Source: Xiphydria camelus
Lineage: Eukaryota > Arthropoda > Insecta > Hymenoptera > Xiphydriidae
Direction: 5' to 3'
DNA length: 64,000 bases
NCBI GenBank assembly: GCA_963678675.1
Contig: OY783191.1
Coordinates: forward strand, 16,645,096-16,709,095
Part shown: positions 20,949-31,784 of the stretch, in pieces
Layout: every line of letters starts with the position of its first letter
How positions within the stretch are numbered: the stretch's first letter is position 1
The notes under the pieces: model-generated
Seen by the model: only the letters and a program-made list of their open reading frames with translations
Told to the model about the DNA's origin: nothing
Databases searched by the model: none
Position numbers and translations under genes: made by a program

Positions 20949-21251
20949 ATGCTCTGTGCTGGAAATTTATTTACGAGTAAGGGCGAAATTTCAGCGGTGC
21001 ATGCAAAAGGATTTCTTAAAACTATACCAATGGCTCGAGTTAATATATGTAACAACATATATACTGTCATAAGTGGTATCTTTACATGTGATGAAACAAT
21101 TCGTCATGGTCATTGGAAGAGTATACTTAGAGTTGAAGGTAAGACGTCTTCATGGATTTCTGTAGACGACCAAAATATAAGAAAAATCCGATGGTCTGTA
21201 AATTCGAAAGCGGTATATGTTTTATTTCTCCAAAATACTAAGGCAAAGTGA
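20949..21251 (+). pseudogene. Transposon-associated peptidase C19-like C-terminus (weak)
   Basis: The 100-codon frame ends with CDETIRHGHWKSILRVEG, then SSWISVDDQNIRKIRW and KAVYVLFLQNT. The His-rich start, central Trp and aromatic C-terminus resemble the end of ubiquitin-hydrolase-like domains found in some transposon polyproteins. This is only a resemblance. The same sequence recurs at 51830-55440, where it is split by a 3.3 kb element. No upstream domain is present here. Confidence 0.35.
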
Positions 21252-21351
21252 AAAATATAAGGGGAAGATTTTAATTTTGTGGTAATAAAAAGCTATTTTT
21301 CTACATGTACGTATTCTCCTTATGAATAAATTCCAAAAAGTAGTGAAATCC

Positions 21352-22071
21352 CCCATTAAAACAGATTCTCTGTAAAAAAAAGGCGGCATATTCATTCAGT
21401 GCCAACAAAAATTGATACGTAAAATACTCTCCAAAAAAGATTTGAAATCAATTAAGATCGCCATGTTCAAGATTTATATATAAAAAGTAAAAGGCATCAT
21501 TTTAAAGGAAAATTATTGTAAATCAAGTTACTAAAAAATTCGAATAAAAGAAGTTATAAAAAATTTTTAATAAAAAAGAACTTGCCGCGTTTTTTCCTTC
21601 AAAATAAAAAATTCAGACAGAATTATACTCGATGTTTATGCACTTATGATTTTAAATAAATTCATACACTTATATGGTACCACCAGTATACCGAATGTCG
21701 CACGGGAAACCGATCAGGCGGGGCCTTCTGAATTTCTCTGAGTTTGACTTCGGCAGTGCAATTTATGAATCACTCTAGCACCGTCCAACCACTGCCAATT
21801 ATTCGGTATAGTGAACAAAATATGAAAACTTAAACGCGGCAAGTTCTTTTTTATTAAAAATTGTTTATAACTTCTTTTAGTCGAATTTTTTAATAACTTG
21901 ATTTACAATAATTTTCCTTTAAAATGATGCCTTTTACTTTTTATATATAAATCTTGAACATGGCGATCTTAATTGATTTCAAATATTTTTTGGAGAGTAT
22001 TTTACGTATCAATTTTTGTTGGCACTGAATGAACATGCCGCTTTTTTTTTACAGAGAATCTGTTTTTGTGG
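21352..22071. repeat. Foldback MITE (CAGATTCTCTGT family), copy 1
   Basis: Inverted arms of about 220 bp begin ACAGATTCTCTGT and contain GGCGGCAT and ATTCAGTGCCAACAAAAATT. They run to AACTTGCCGCGTTT. The unique centre contains ATTCATACACTTATATGGTA. Other copies lie at 22992-23643, 55641-57440 and 63274-63890. All are bordered by GAAATCCCC-type sequence and an ATAAAAAGCTATTCTCCTAC block, so the MITE lies inside a larger repeat. Confidence 0.8.
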
Positions 22072-22164
22072 TGTCTACTGACACAGCGAGGTTCGCCGCG
22101 ATGGACGCAACCTGATACTCTATTATGTAGATAAGAAATGTCGGTTAGCTTTGTCACTCGTTGG

Positions 22165-22603
22165 TATGCTCAAATAGTTAGCGGATGAAACGCCTTACTG
22201 CACAGCAAGATTACTCGAGGGAAGTAAATTCAAATTTCTTACCATTTTTTATCGCACGCTAGGAGAGTGGGTGGCAGAGCTCCGTCGCGTGAATTCAAAC
22301 TCCCACCACGACGTTTGCGAAGCTGAAATCTCCCGCCACTTTCGGTTATGTGGGTGCCCCCGAACTGCCATTCAAATCTCCCGCCATAATGCATTCCTGC
22401 TATTCAAATCACCCACCACGACGAATGCGCGCTTCGACAAAATTCCAATATCCCGCCACTTCTGGTCACGTGGGTGCCCCCGAACCCGCTTATCTTATCT
22501 ACTAGTCAATCGTTTTTAAAAAATTATTCGTTTTTAAGTATTTAGTCATTTCTATGTACTTTCTTTTTGAAAAGAAACTCAATTCATATCAGTTAATGTT
22601 AGG
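22165..22603. repeat. Right inverted arm, Polinton-type terminal region
   Basis: Inverted counterpart of 52-750. It contains CAAACTCCCACCACGACG, ATCTCCCGCCACTTTCGG and GTGGGTGCCCCCGAAC, and ends GTTAATGTTAGG at 22603. It lacks about 290 bp that the left arm has. Together the arms define a 22.55 kb interval. Confidence 0.6.
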
Positions 22604-22991
22604 ACTAATATGACTTCATTTTGCTTGCAGTTATTCTGCCAATAACATGTAAGGAGGTGTATGTACTAACTTATCATTACACCGCAGCTAAATCTTCTGC
22701 ATCAACGCCTACGTAATAGATTAGGTGTAATCAAGTAAATAAGTAATCAAGTAATCTGTAAGCGGTGCCGGCGCTGAGGCACATTTCATTGATTGGACGA
22801 GGATTCGGGCTTCACTTCTGAGACTGTCATACATTATAAGTCGCATTCTGAATTTCTACCGATTAGAATATTATCCTTTCTTTAGACAAAAAATGCGATT
22901 GAGTGAAATTCAAAACGTCGCATACAATATGCCGATAATTGATTTAAGAATAGAGGTTTGAAATATTCTTTTTAGTGATCTGTAACTATGA
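22604..22991. other. Unassigned sequence
   Basis: AT-rich sequence beyond the inverted arm. It contains a run of ATCAAGTAAATAAGTAATC-type repeats (about 22730). No gene or terminal repeat was recognised. Confidence 0.5.
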
Positions 22992-23213
22992 ACCTCTGTA
23001 AAAAAAGGCGGCATGTTCATTCAGTGCCAACAAAAATTGATACGTAAAATACTTCCCAAAAAAGATTTGAAATCAATTAAGATCGCCATGTTCAAGATTT
23101 ATACATAAAAAGTAAAAGGCATCATTTGAAAGGAAAATTATTGTAAATCAAGTTACTAAAAAATTCGGCTAAAAAATTTATTAAAAAATTTTAATAAAAA
23201 AGAACTTGCCGCG

Positions 23214-23293
<80 letters not shown>

Positions 23294-23643
23294 CATATTT
23301 TGTCCACTATATACTGTTGGTATCAAATAAGTGTATGAATTTATTTAAAATCATAAGTGCATAAACGGAGTATAATTTGGTGTCTGAATTTTTTATTTTG
23401 AAGAAAAAAACGCGGCGTTCTTTTTTATTAAAATTTTTTAATAAATTTTTTAGCCGAATTTTTTAGTAACTTGATTTAAAATAATTTTCCTTTCAAATGA
23501 TGCCTTTTACTTTTTATGTATAAATCTTGAACATGGCGATCTTAATTGATTTCAAATCTTTTTTGGGAAGTATTTTACGTATCAATTTTTGTTGGCACTG
23601 AATGAACATGCCGCCTTTTTTTACAGAGGATCTGTTTTTGTGG
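22992..23643. repeat. Foldback MITE (CAGATTCTCTGT family), copy 2
   Basis: The arms match copy 1, but the left end is trimmed (starts CCTCTGTAAAAAAAGGCGG). The centre has expanded to a (GA)n microsatellite. The right flank GGGGATTTCACTACTTTTTG is the inverse of the flank of copy 1. Confidence 0.8.
23219..23289 (+). repeat. (GA)n microsatellite, about 35 units
   Basis: A perfect GA dinucleotide run of about 70 bp inside the MITE centre. It is the only long perfect dinucleotide tract in the window. Confidence 0.95.
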
Positions 23644-23690
23644 GGGATTTCACTACTTTTTGGAATTTATTCATCGGGAGAATATGTACA

Positions 23691-23898
23691 CCCGGGGACA
23701 CGGTATCTGTTGCTGGTGACTTTTTTTAAACGTTATTTTTAAACGTACTAACCAATGAATAATTAAATCTCATGCACTCATTAGCTACGGTGGCGTCTAC
23801 TCTCGTTAATGAAAGCATGAGGATTATTAATTATTGGTTAGTACGTTTAAAAATAACGTTTAAAAACAGTCACCAGCGACAGATGCCGTGTCCCCGGG
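23691..23898. mobile_element. 208 bp foldback MITE with TGTACA duplication
   Basis: The termini CCCGGGGACACGG and CCGTGTCCCCGGG are flanked by TGTACA (23685-23690 and 23899-23904). The empty target (GTACATGTAGGAGAATAG) is visible at about 63930. The arms of about 80 bp contain AACGTTATTTTTAAACGTAC. The 6 bp palindromic duplication does not identify a superfamily for me. Confidence 0.75.
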
Positions 23899-24159
23899 TG
23901 TACATGTAGGAGAATAGTTTTTTATTATTAAGTATTACTGCAGAACGAGTAGGTTAGAAGATTTTCATAAAGACTCACGATTTTCTGACATATCATCTCG
24001 TACAGGTGCAACCGAAGAGGATCTAACTCGTGTCCTGTCCGTAAAAAGATGACTCGATGGACATCGGAGAATGTCAGTTGTCAGCGAGCGCCTTCATCCA
24101 TAGTACCCATAGTACTTTCATTACAATATGGGCTTTTCGTTCCAACTATTCCTGCTTTA

Positions 24160-24570
24160 AGGAGGTTCGACTATCAGACGAAAACCAACTTACAGCCCTA
24201 ATTTTTTTATATGATATACACGAATACTTTACACAACTAATACGAAAATTTGAGCAATATATAGACCGTCTATAGTTTCTTCGTTATTTTATTCTAAAGT
24301 TGACCACTTTTAACATATCGCCTTATGGCAGCCGATTGTACTAAGGTAGATTATCACTGACTTTAACACACATTCCGCCAACTTTAGACTTTGAAAGACT
24401 AGTAATTTGACAGATGAAATATTAAGGATTATGTAAAAAATAAGTAAATTGGATTTTACCGTATAGTTGCAACGTAATATTGTCATGAAATTCGTTTTGA
24501 CTTCGCAAACCATTAGCACGCCATATTAACGGTGAGAGACTTGGCAACACGGCAGCGAAACAGCTGTAAA
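24160..24570 (+). repeat. Dispersed repeat (GGAGGTTCGACTATCAGACG family)
   Basis: About 410 bp matches 54205-54622 inverted, from AGGTTCGACTATCAGACG to CGGCAGCGAAACAGCTGTAAAG. The start TTAAGGAGG resembles the TTAA-type ends at 52067 and 53554. A short downstream block (24575-24650) also resembles 20030-20115. No gene was seen in 23900-24880. Confidence 0.65.
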
Positions 24571-24879
24571 GCTCGTCCACTTGCCGTTCCAAAAACCAGT
24601 CAGAATAGTTCATTCGTCGAGCTGGATCTAGCTAATTGTACGCTGGAACATGCCCAAGTCGTATTCAGCCTTGAGAAGATTTATTTTCAATATTGGACCA
24701 AAGGTACGGCAATCCAGCAGTCTCATAACCGACCGAAATTACGAAAGTGAGATTTATGTTAAATTATCTTAACAAATATTTAATTAAGAAATTACATCCC
24801 ATAAAACACGTCTTTACAAGTAATTTTTCTGATATTCTTGCGATATTTTGTTTTAGAAATTATTTCTGCGCATGTCTAG

Positions 24880-24915
24880 GAAGTATTTAAAACTGGACGG
24901 GAGCGTCAGTGGTGA
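24880..24915 (+). promoter_or_regulatory. Core promoter candidate of the secreted-protein gene
   Basis: A TATA-like TATTTAAAA (about 24885) lies roughly 20-25 bp ahead of CGTCAGT (about 24905), which fits an arthropod initiator (TCAGT). The proposed ATG is about 65 bp further on. Confidence 0.4.
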
Positions 24916-24971
24916 ACGAGTTCTACGAAGTGGTGTGAGCGATACCTAAGGTACGAGGAACAGGATCGAGA

Positions 24972-25588
24972 ATGAATTGTCGGTTGGTGAGTATCAGTCG
25001 ACATATCAATCGAGAAAGCAGTAATCAACGAACCTTTCTTCTTGCACAGATTTGGTTCACCTTCCTTCATTTTCTGATTATATCGAGCCTCTGTTGGGTT
25101 GACGGTCAAAACCAGAGGCGCCGATACAAGGAAAGCGATGCCAGAGAGTGGTCGGACTTTGCCTCGGCGGCTGAAGAGGTAGTTAAAATCGCTTTCCTGG
25201 CGACCATGTTGACGATAACCTCTTCCTTCACGGCTGCCAGCGGCACTAGCTTCTCTCTGCAATTAGGTATGAGGTGTGTAATTCGGTTAGGCATCGAAAA
25301 AATCCGAATGATCATTTCCTCTCACTTCTAAAAATTACTTACCATGGCTGTGGACGCGATGCGGTTTATTAGTCTTTCAGCGAGCGAAACTCCTCGAAGC
25401 TTCTCGCGCGAACGCTGCTGTCAATCACCGGGAGAGGTTATGGAAGATAACCTCGCAGCGATCATCGCTCGGACGTCGACGAGGAGCGCGGAGAAACTTC
25501 CTCGAGGAATAAATTTCCGTCGGGGAGAGTCCACCATGCGGTCGCGAGTGCACGAACGAGGGCCGTGGGAGGAAAATCATTTTTTTTA
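24972..25588 (+). CDS. Candidate three-exon host gene, small secreted protein
   Basis: Proposed exons are 24972-24986, 25050-25266 and 25381-25588. Intron 1 (63 nt) has GTGAGT and a pyrimidine-rich CTTGCACAG acceptor. Intron 2 (114 nt) has GTATGAG and TTAGTCTTTCAG. The joined frame stays open to a TAG at 25586-25588. The N-terminus, split over exons 1 and 2, is a good signal peptide: MNCRL followed by IWFTFLHFLIISSLCWVDGQ. An Arg-rich patch QNQRRRYKESDAREW comes next. A hydrophobic stretch VVKIAFLATMLTITSSFTAA could be a membrane segment. Exon 3 is basic with a CC pair (RERCCQSPGE). Intron 1 has no in-frame stop, so retention would keep the frame. No family is recognised. A TATA/initiator lies upstream. 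Exon 3 is the least certain. Confidence 0.5.
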
Positions 25589-25724
25589 GGAGGCGGGATA
25601 AAACCGATCCGAGCCCTGAAAACGCTCCTCGGATGCACTCGCGGTGACACATCGCGCCTATCGGTCGCATTTTTGTACGCACTTTCGATCATCGCTGAAC
25701 AGTCAATCGACGACGGAAGCCGAA

Positions 25725-26142
25725 ATATATCCCACAGATTTGATGGCGCTTGTATGTGTTTGATGATCGCATCTGTGTATACATTTCCGACCATTGCCGA
25801 AGATAGGCGGAAATTTTGTGATATTTTTACATATATATATCGCCCGAGAAATCGGATTCTCGACTTTGACGGGCAAGGGGCGTGGTTTCGCGTTGCTAAG
25901 GACGAATCTCTGTTAATATGTAACTTATCAAATTTATTTTGGTCTCTATCAATAGAGAATAATCAATTTATATGGCGTAACTAAGCATAGTTTTGGTTAT
26001 AACCATATATTTATTGAGAAAATTCGATGTAAAAATTGAGGGGTGCAGGGGGTAGATATTTGTGGCGTATAGATACACGGGTGCTCGCTTCGACGCCGAG
26101 ACTAGATGAACGAACATGCCGCGAGACACTGCCGTGTCTCTT
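25725..26142 (-). mobile_element. GAGACAC-family repeat, copy 3 (truncated)
   Basis: Inverted copy of the first 420 bp of the family. It ends CGAGACACTGCCGTGTCTCTT at 26142. The interior truncation is near 25725, just beyond the candidate host gene. The following 26143-26328 has no recognised feature. Confidence 0.65.
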
Positions 26143-26328
26143 GATTCTTTGTCAATCAATGTTCTGCTTTTCAATAAGAATGTCTAACATGACGATTCAA
26201 GCGTATTGATTGCATATCAGCAATAGATTTCCGGGATTCCTTTAGAATCCCGTAGTAACCTGCACCTGTGAAATATATAGGTATATATAGGTTTTTTAAA
26301 GTTGTTTTGTCAATATTACAATATTTTT

Positions 26329-27386
26329 GATGTGTAAACATCTATGCTATGGCTCTGCGGTAGGACCTTCCTGGGAAATTGAGCGTCAGACGTAAGCCAT
26401 GTAGATGTGACTGCGTCAGTGTGTGTGTGGCGCTACTGCGCATACTATTCGCGCAAGCTGGATTATTTCAACGGGAAAACATTTTAGAGAAAAATGTTTA
26501 ATACAAAACTTTAAGGATTTTCCCTTGGCTACCCAGTGGTCGTATTGGATTTGACCTTGACCGTGACCTTTAAGGTAATATCAAAGGCCTTCCTAAACCG
26601 TTCATCCGATTGCGATGAAACTTTGGGGAATGGTTGGACGCATGCCCGCGAAGGTTTCTGACTTAGTAAATCTTATACAGGGTGTTCAAAAAGTACCAGT
26701 ACGGATGATTATTATGCCTTCCTAAATCGTTCATCCGATTACGATGAAAAGTTGGGAAATGGTTTACCGCATGCCCGCGAAGGTTTCTGAGTTAGTAAAT
26801 CTTATACAGGGTGTTCAAAAAGTACCGGTACGGATGATTATTATGCCTTCCTAAACGGTTCATCCGATTGCGATGAAAATTTGGGGAACAGTTGGACGCA
26901 TATCCGCGTCCGCGTTTCTAAGTTAGTAAATCTTATACAGGGTGTTCAAAAAGTCGAACTATACTTGACCTAAATTTGACCTCCGTTGACAATAAAGGTA
27001 ACATGAAAAAAATGGTCAAGGACACATTTGAACGTGAAAAAAAATTAATTTGACCTTGATATAACCTTGAATGTCACGGCCAAGGTCAAATCCAATATGA
27101 CCATTGCGTAGCCCGGGAAAAATACTAAAAGTTTTGTATTAAAAATGTATTTAAACAATCCACAAAACGGGTGGACGGACAAAATCAATCCACAATCTAC
27201 CCGTGCGAAGCCGGGACGGGCTGCTAGTAAGTTATAAGTCTAATATAATAATAATAAATATTTTATTATAGAAAAAATTTGACTTCTTTATGTCGAACTA
27301 CGACGTCATATTCCCCAATTAAACTCGGACCGCAGATAATTGTAAAATGTTTACACATCCTCCGTGAGTACAACGGCACTCACACC
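26329..27386 (+). mobile_element. Helentron/HINE-like composite, copy C
   Basis: It starts GATGTGTAAACATCTATGCT after TTTTT and ends CGGCACTCACACC before a T run. The nested Helitron runs from TCAGTGTGTGTG (26416) to CTAG at 27224-27227. It has about three tandem units (26585-26960). Compared with copies A and B it has a small insertion in the stretch before the Helitron end (ACAATCCACAAAACGGGTGG). Confidence 0.6.
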
Positions 27387-29681
27387 TTTTTTGTGTTACA
27401 ATCACTCATCACTCAATCATTTATTTACTGTTTGATTAACCTTTAAGAGGAATTTCTATTTTTGTCCAGTCTCCCATATACCGTAGAACAGTGTACGCGT
27501 CGTAGCGGCAAATATCAAAGGGATTTTATGGAGTGTTGCCTCTGGTACTCTGTGACCGAACTAAGCATGGTCGAGAGCGGTGGAATGGGGCACGGTCGAA
27601 AGTGCTGAGTGCGGCATGGTCGAGAGCGCTAGAGTGGGGAATTTCCTCTTCAGTATTTCGTTCCTCCTCGCGCGATTTTACTACCCTCAGCAAAGAAGTT
27701 TCACTTCAAAATTAGGGTCCACCTTGGAATCGAGTAAATCTTTTCATCCTGAGCGGTCACCCGTCCAACTACTGTGTGCACTTTTTGCTGCTGAACTTCG
27801 TTGATCGGCTCCTGTGTGAAGTATACCTAAAGACAATGAATCTATCCGACCTTCAATCCATGAAACTTAAGACCGATGATTGGTAGAATTATTTTTTTCG
27901 ACCAATCACGAGCTCCAAATTTCGTAGATTGAAAGCGAATCAGACATATTCATGGTCCTTGGGTATACCTACAAGATACGTTTCGAGTTATAAAGGGGCA
28001 AAATTATTTTTTCTCGAGTAGTTAGAGTGTTTGACAAAGAAACCTTTAAATACGTCCATCTCTGGGTTAATCGGCATTCTCACTCATACTCGTACATTCC
28101 ATATAAGTCAACTCTCAAGAACACGCGTGTGACTCTTATTCGTATGAGTTCATATCTGGTTAGATATAAGCTAAATCACTCATACATAATTATATAGGTA
28201 CCCAGTCAACCAGATTATGTAATATGTATGTTTCTATTATGTAACGCTGTTGCATAGTTACATATCGTCCCCTTAAGGGGTTAGGGGTAGTCAGTGACGC
28301 CGAAGAATGAGTAATTGTAGTATTTTCATGAATTTTTTTAGTCAATAATTAAGTGAATTTGATGAAATTAGAAATACTACGTTAATATACATAGTTTAAA
28401 CGTAATATGTTGAAAATTAAATAAAGAAAAATTCAATATAACGGCAGTTATCGCCATGTTTGTTGGACCCCGTCCGATGATACGTGTTTTGCGGTGACCA
28501 TCATAGATCGTAACTGGATCATCTGCAATCAATCGGACAAAGAAAAATCATTAGTTTAATAGTTAATCTTGTGCTTAATCGAAGCTTTTTTTTTGAACCG
28601 AAGCAAAATGGCAGCATCTGAAAGTTGATTTTCAATTTTTCGAGGAAAAAAACGCTCGTTTACTATTTATAAAAAATAGTAGTTCTCATCAGAAAAAGAA
28701 ATCCTTCGATTAAGCACGTTTTTTATGTCTACAACAACCTGTAAAAATTGTATTCAAACCTGTCGAGCGGTTTTCTAATGAGAGTGGTGACCGACTTTGA
28801 AAACACAGTTTCGAGAAAAATGCGTTTAAAGTTTTACACTCGCTTTATGTATAGACATATTAGTTATTTGATAACTTACATTGAATCGTCTACTCCGGGG
28901 CCATATAACAGCTCTTCTGCCGACGTGGTAGCTTCCATAAGTCAATTTGCAGTTGTCTACGTAGTCCATGGAATTGATACATTTTACCTTGCATGAAATG
29001 AGGTAGTTCTGATTTTTGGATATGTTGTATCTGATGAAGTGGTAATAACAAATCCAAGTTTTCGACCTCGGAAGCCCTCTGGATTATTGTTAAATAATTG
29101 AAAACCGCTAAATTTTAGGACTTTTGTCAGTTTTTGTCAATTTTGCCCACCAAGGACTACGGCAAAATCATTTAATACAGTTTTAAAGCAAATAAAATTT
29201 GCAACAAAATGAGATTAATTTGGTCTTGGTAGGCCAAAAAGTTTCTAAGATACAGCAATTCAAAGTTTTGCAAAATTTCCAAGAAAAGGAAATTTTAGTT
29301 TTTTTTTTAGTTTTCGTCAGTTTTAACCACTAAGGATCTATTTTATGAACAAATTATCGTATACATTATTAAAGTAGACTAAATTTGCACCAAAGCGAGA
29401 CAAGTTTGGTCTATGTAGACCTAATAGCACCTGAGATACAGCGGTCCAAAATTGATGAGGTTAGTAAGCAAATATGTTAATATTAGAGGACGGGGGACAA
29501 CACTGAGAACACAAACTATTAAAAAAAAAATCCCCGTCCTTTAAAGGTTAAAGGGATGGTTTGTAAAATGAAGTACGGCCGTTAACGAAATAAGTATTAT
29601 AATTTATTTTAAAAACCATTGTAGTAAATATAAAATTATTATTTCAAATTTTTGTTGTAATATGAAACACCTCATTATATA
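27387..29681. other. Gene-poor stretch with small repeat fragments
   Basis: No convincing gene. Items seen: a partial duplication of GCATGGTCGAGAGCG (about 27565 and 27620); a GAAGTTTCACTTC motif (about 27695), as in Helentron ends; a 5S-like fragment (27752-27775); a foldback at about 27820-27970 with GTATACC ends; a lone Kolobok-like end TTAAGGGGTTAGGGG (28273); and a diverged tandem duplication of about 160-180 bp (29100-29460) with GAGATACAGC-like motifs. Confidence 0.5.
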
Positions 29682-29727
29682 CAGGGTGTCCGTAAAGTAT
29701 GGAAAGGGTTGAATATCTCGAAAAGTA

Positions 29728-30484
29728 GGGGTGGCGGGGGGAATACCGCCCACCTAAGACAAAAATGATTTTGTTAAAATTTTAGTGACTTTAAGGCAGG
29801 AAAAATCATTTTGTCGACATACCTTAGAGTCTTGTCTTCATGATTTCTCCATTTATTACTTAAAATTAGTACAAAAAACATTCGAAAAATGGAAAATAAA
29901 TTAATCGAAGCAGGTGAGCGGTCTAGGCTCCAATGCTGGTTGTACCGCCCACCGAGCGGCCTAGCCTAGGTAGACCGCTCAGAGTTTGGATAGGGTCCGC
30001 GCTACAGCACGTGCCCACTCTCCGCGCTACAAAGAGGTTATGTCGGTAAGACAGGCTGGATGTCGGTAAGACAGACTGGTCGGTACTGACAACTTCTACC
30101 GGGCGGTACAGGACACATGGACGTACCGTTAATAAAAGTGTCTTTAATATTATTTATAACTGAATAAAAAATCTATCAAAATTCTAAGCTATTCTTAAAA
30201 CTCCAATTGTTTGTAATTCAATCTTGGTAGTAAATTTATAATAAAAAAAAGTATATGAAAAAGCTTCAGTTAGGAGTCTCAAATTTTTTATGTTAAGAGG
30301 GGAAAATTTTGGTTGCATATTTTACTCAATTAAAATTAATTAACAGTCAATAATGACTTTATAAAATCAATATTGGGGTATAATAATTTACGAAGAAAGC
30401 ATCAAATCATTCACATTAAGCAAAAATAGCGAGAAATGCGGGTGGGCGGAATGGTACGCTGGGCGGTACAGGCACCGGCTCCCC
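29728..30484. mobile_element. Nested 757 bp TIR element (GGGGTGGCGG ends)
   Basis: The left end GGGGTGGCGGGGGGAATACC and the right end CAGGCACCGGCTCCCC interrupt the arm exactly at a TA. The uninterrupted target (TCGAAAAGTACGCTTCAG) can be read, inverted, in the other arm near 31730. The interior has repeated GGCGGTAC and GTCGGTAAGACAG motifs and no gene. Confidence 0.7.
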
Positions 30485-31432
30485 TACGCTTCAGAACGGG
30501 AAACGAAAAAATACGTATCCGATATTTTTTTTAAAAACTATCAAATGATACCAAGATTGGTCCCACACCTCAACCCCTGTAGGTGGGGCAGGGGGAAGCT
30601 TCAAAATCTTAAATAGGAACCCCCACTTTTGATTGCATATTCGCATTCTACATTAAAAACTACATAACTTTTATTTGAAACATTTTTTTCGATTGGTGGC
30701 AGATGGCGCTATAATCGACGAAATTCAATTTTTTCGATTTTTGCAATTGAGAGTCAATTTATTCGATTCTGCAATACAATTGCGATAGAAATTTACATTT
30801 TTTATTCTCATACTTGATATTCTTGTTAAAAATTTAATTTAGTTTTGCAAATTTGAAGTGCAGATGCGTTCTGTACCTGGAATTCCCCCGACGGACGGTA
30901 TATTCCGGGAATCGTAGCTATTCTTTCACTAGTAGTCCGTTTTAATGATATCCGTTAACCTGAGTACACGTAAACAGGTACCGCTAATTGCCGGGCCTTC
31001 CGGACCCTCGAACCTCGATGTATTCCGAAAGGGATTAACCTGGAGTAATTAGCTTATTTTCTCTAACGGAACTTAGTGCGTCACGGGGAATTGCAGGTAC
31101 AGAACGCATCTGCACTTTAAATTTGCAAAACTAAATTAAATTTTTAACAAGAATATCAAGTATGAGAATAAAAAATGTAAATTTCTATCGCAATTGTATT
31201 GCAGAATCGAATAAATCGACTCTCAATTGCAAAAACCGAACAAATTGAATTTCGTCGATTATAGCGCCATCTGCCACGAATCGAAAAAAATGTTTCAAAT
31301 AAAAGTTATGTAGTTTTTAATATAGAAAGCGAATATGCAATCACAAGTGGGGGTTCCTATTTAAGATTTTGAAGCTTCCCCCTGCCCCACCCACAGGGGT
31401 TGGGGTGTGGGATCAATCTTGGTATCATTTGA

Positions 31433-31668
31433 GGGCGTCAGTGGAAAAGTGGTACAAGTCACAATTTGGATTATTTGAGTTAACTGCAAAAATGCATAGT
31501 TAAAGTAAATATCTGTTTCGAAAAAATGGTGTAAGTGTATAATGGTATGGTTGCCACTTATACCACTTTTTTTTCTATAAACTGATATTTACTACGCATT
31601 TACTATGCATTTTTGCAGTTAACTCAAATAATCCAAATTGTGACTTGTACCACTTTTCCACTGACCCC
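31433..31668. mobile_element. 236 bp foldback MITE with 8 bp duplication (hAT-like)
   Basis: The terminal repeats GGGCGTCAGTGGAAAAGTGG and CCACTTTTCCACTGACCCC are flanked by TCATTTGA (31425-31432 and 31669-31676). An 8 bp duplication suggests hAT, P or Merlin. The interior is nearly a full palindrome around ATAATGGTATGG. Confidence 0.8.
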
Positions 31669-31784
31669 TCATTTGATAGTTTAAAAAAAATATCGGATAC
31701 GTATTTTTTCGTTTCCCGTTCTGAAGCGTACTTTTCGAGATATTCAACCGTTTCCATACTTTACGGACACCCTGTATAATCAGT

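Larger units (their letters stand above)
29682..31774. mobile_element. TA-flanked foldback element with CAGGGTGTCCG ends
   Basis: The ends CAGGGTGTCCGTAAAGTATG (29682) and CATACTTTACGGACACCCTG (31774) are flanked by TA. Long inverted arms (about 30485-30885 and 31090-31425, including ATTATAGCGCCATCTGCCA) make it a giant foldback. Two further elements are nested in the arms (29728-30484 and 31433-31668). No transposase was found. The termini resemble mariner-type ends. Confidence 0.75.

Noticed and set aside
22271..22519. 82-codon frame with repeated SRHF and CPRT motifs
   Set aside because: The protein repeats simply reflect the DNA subrepeats of the inverted arm.
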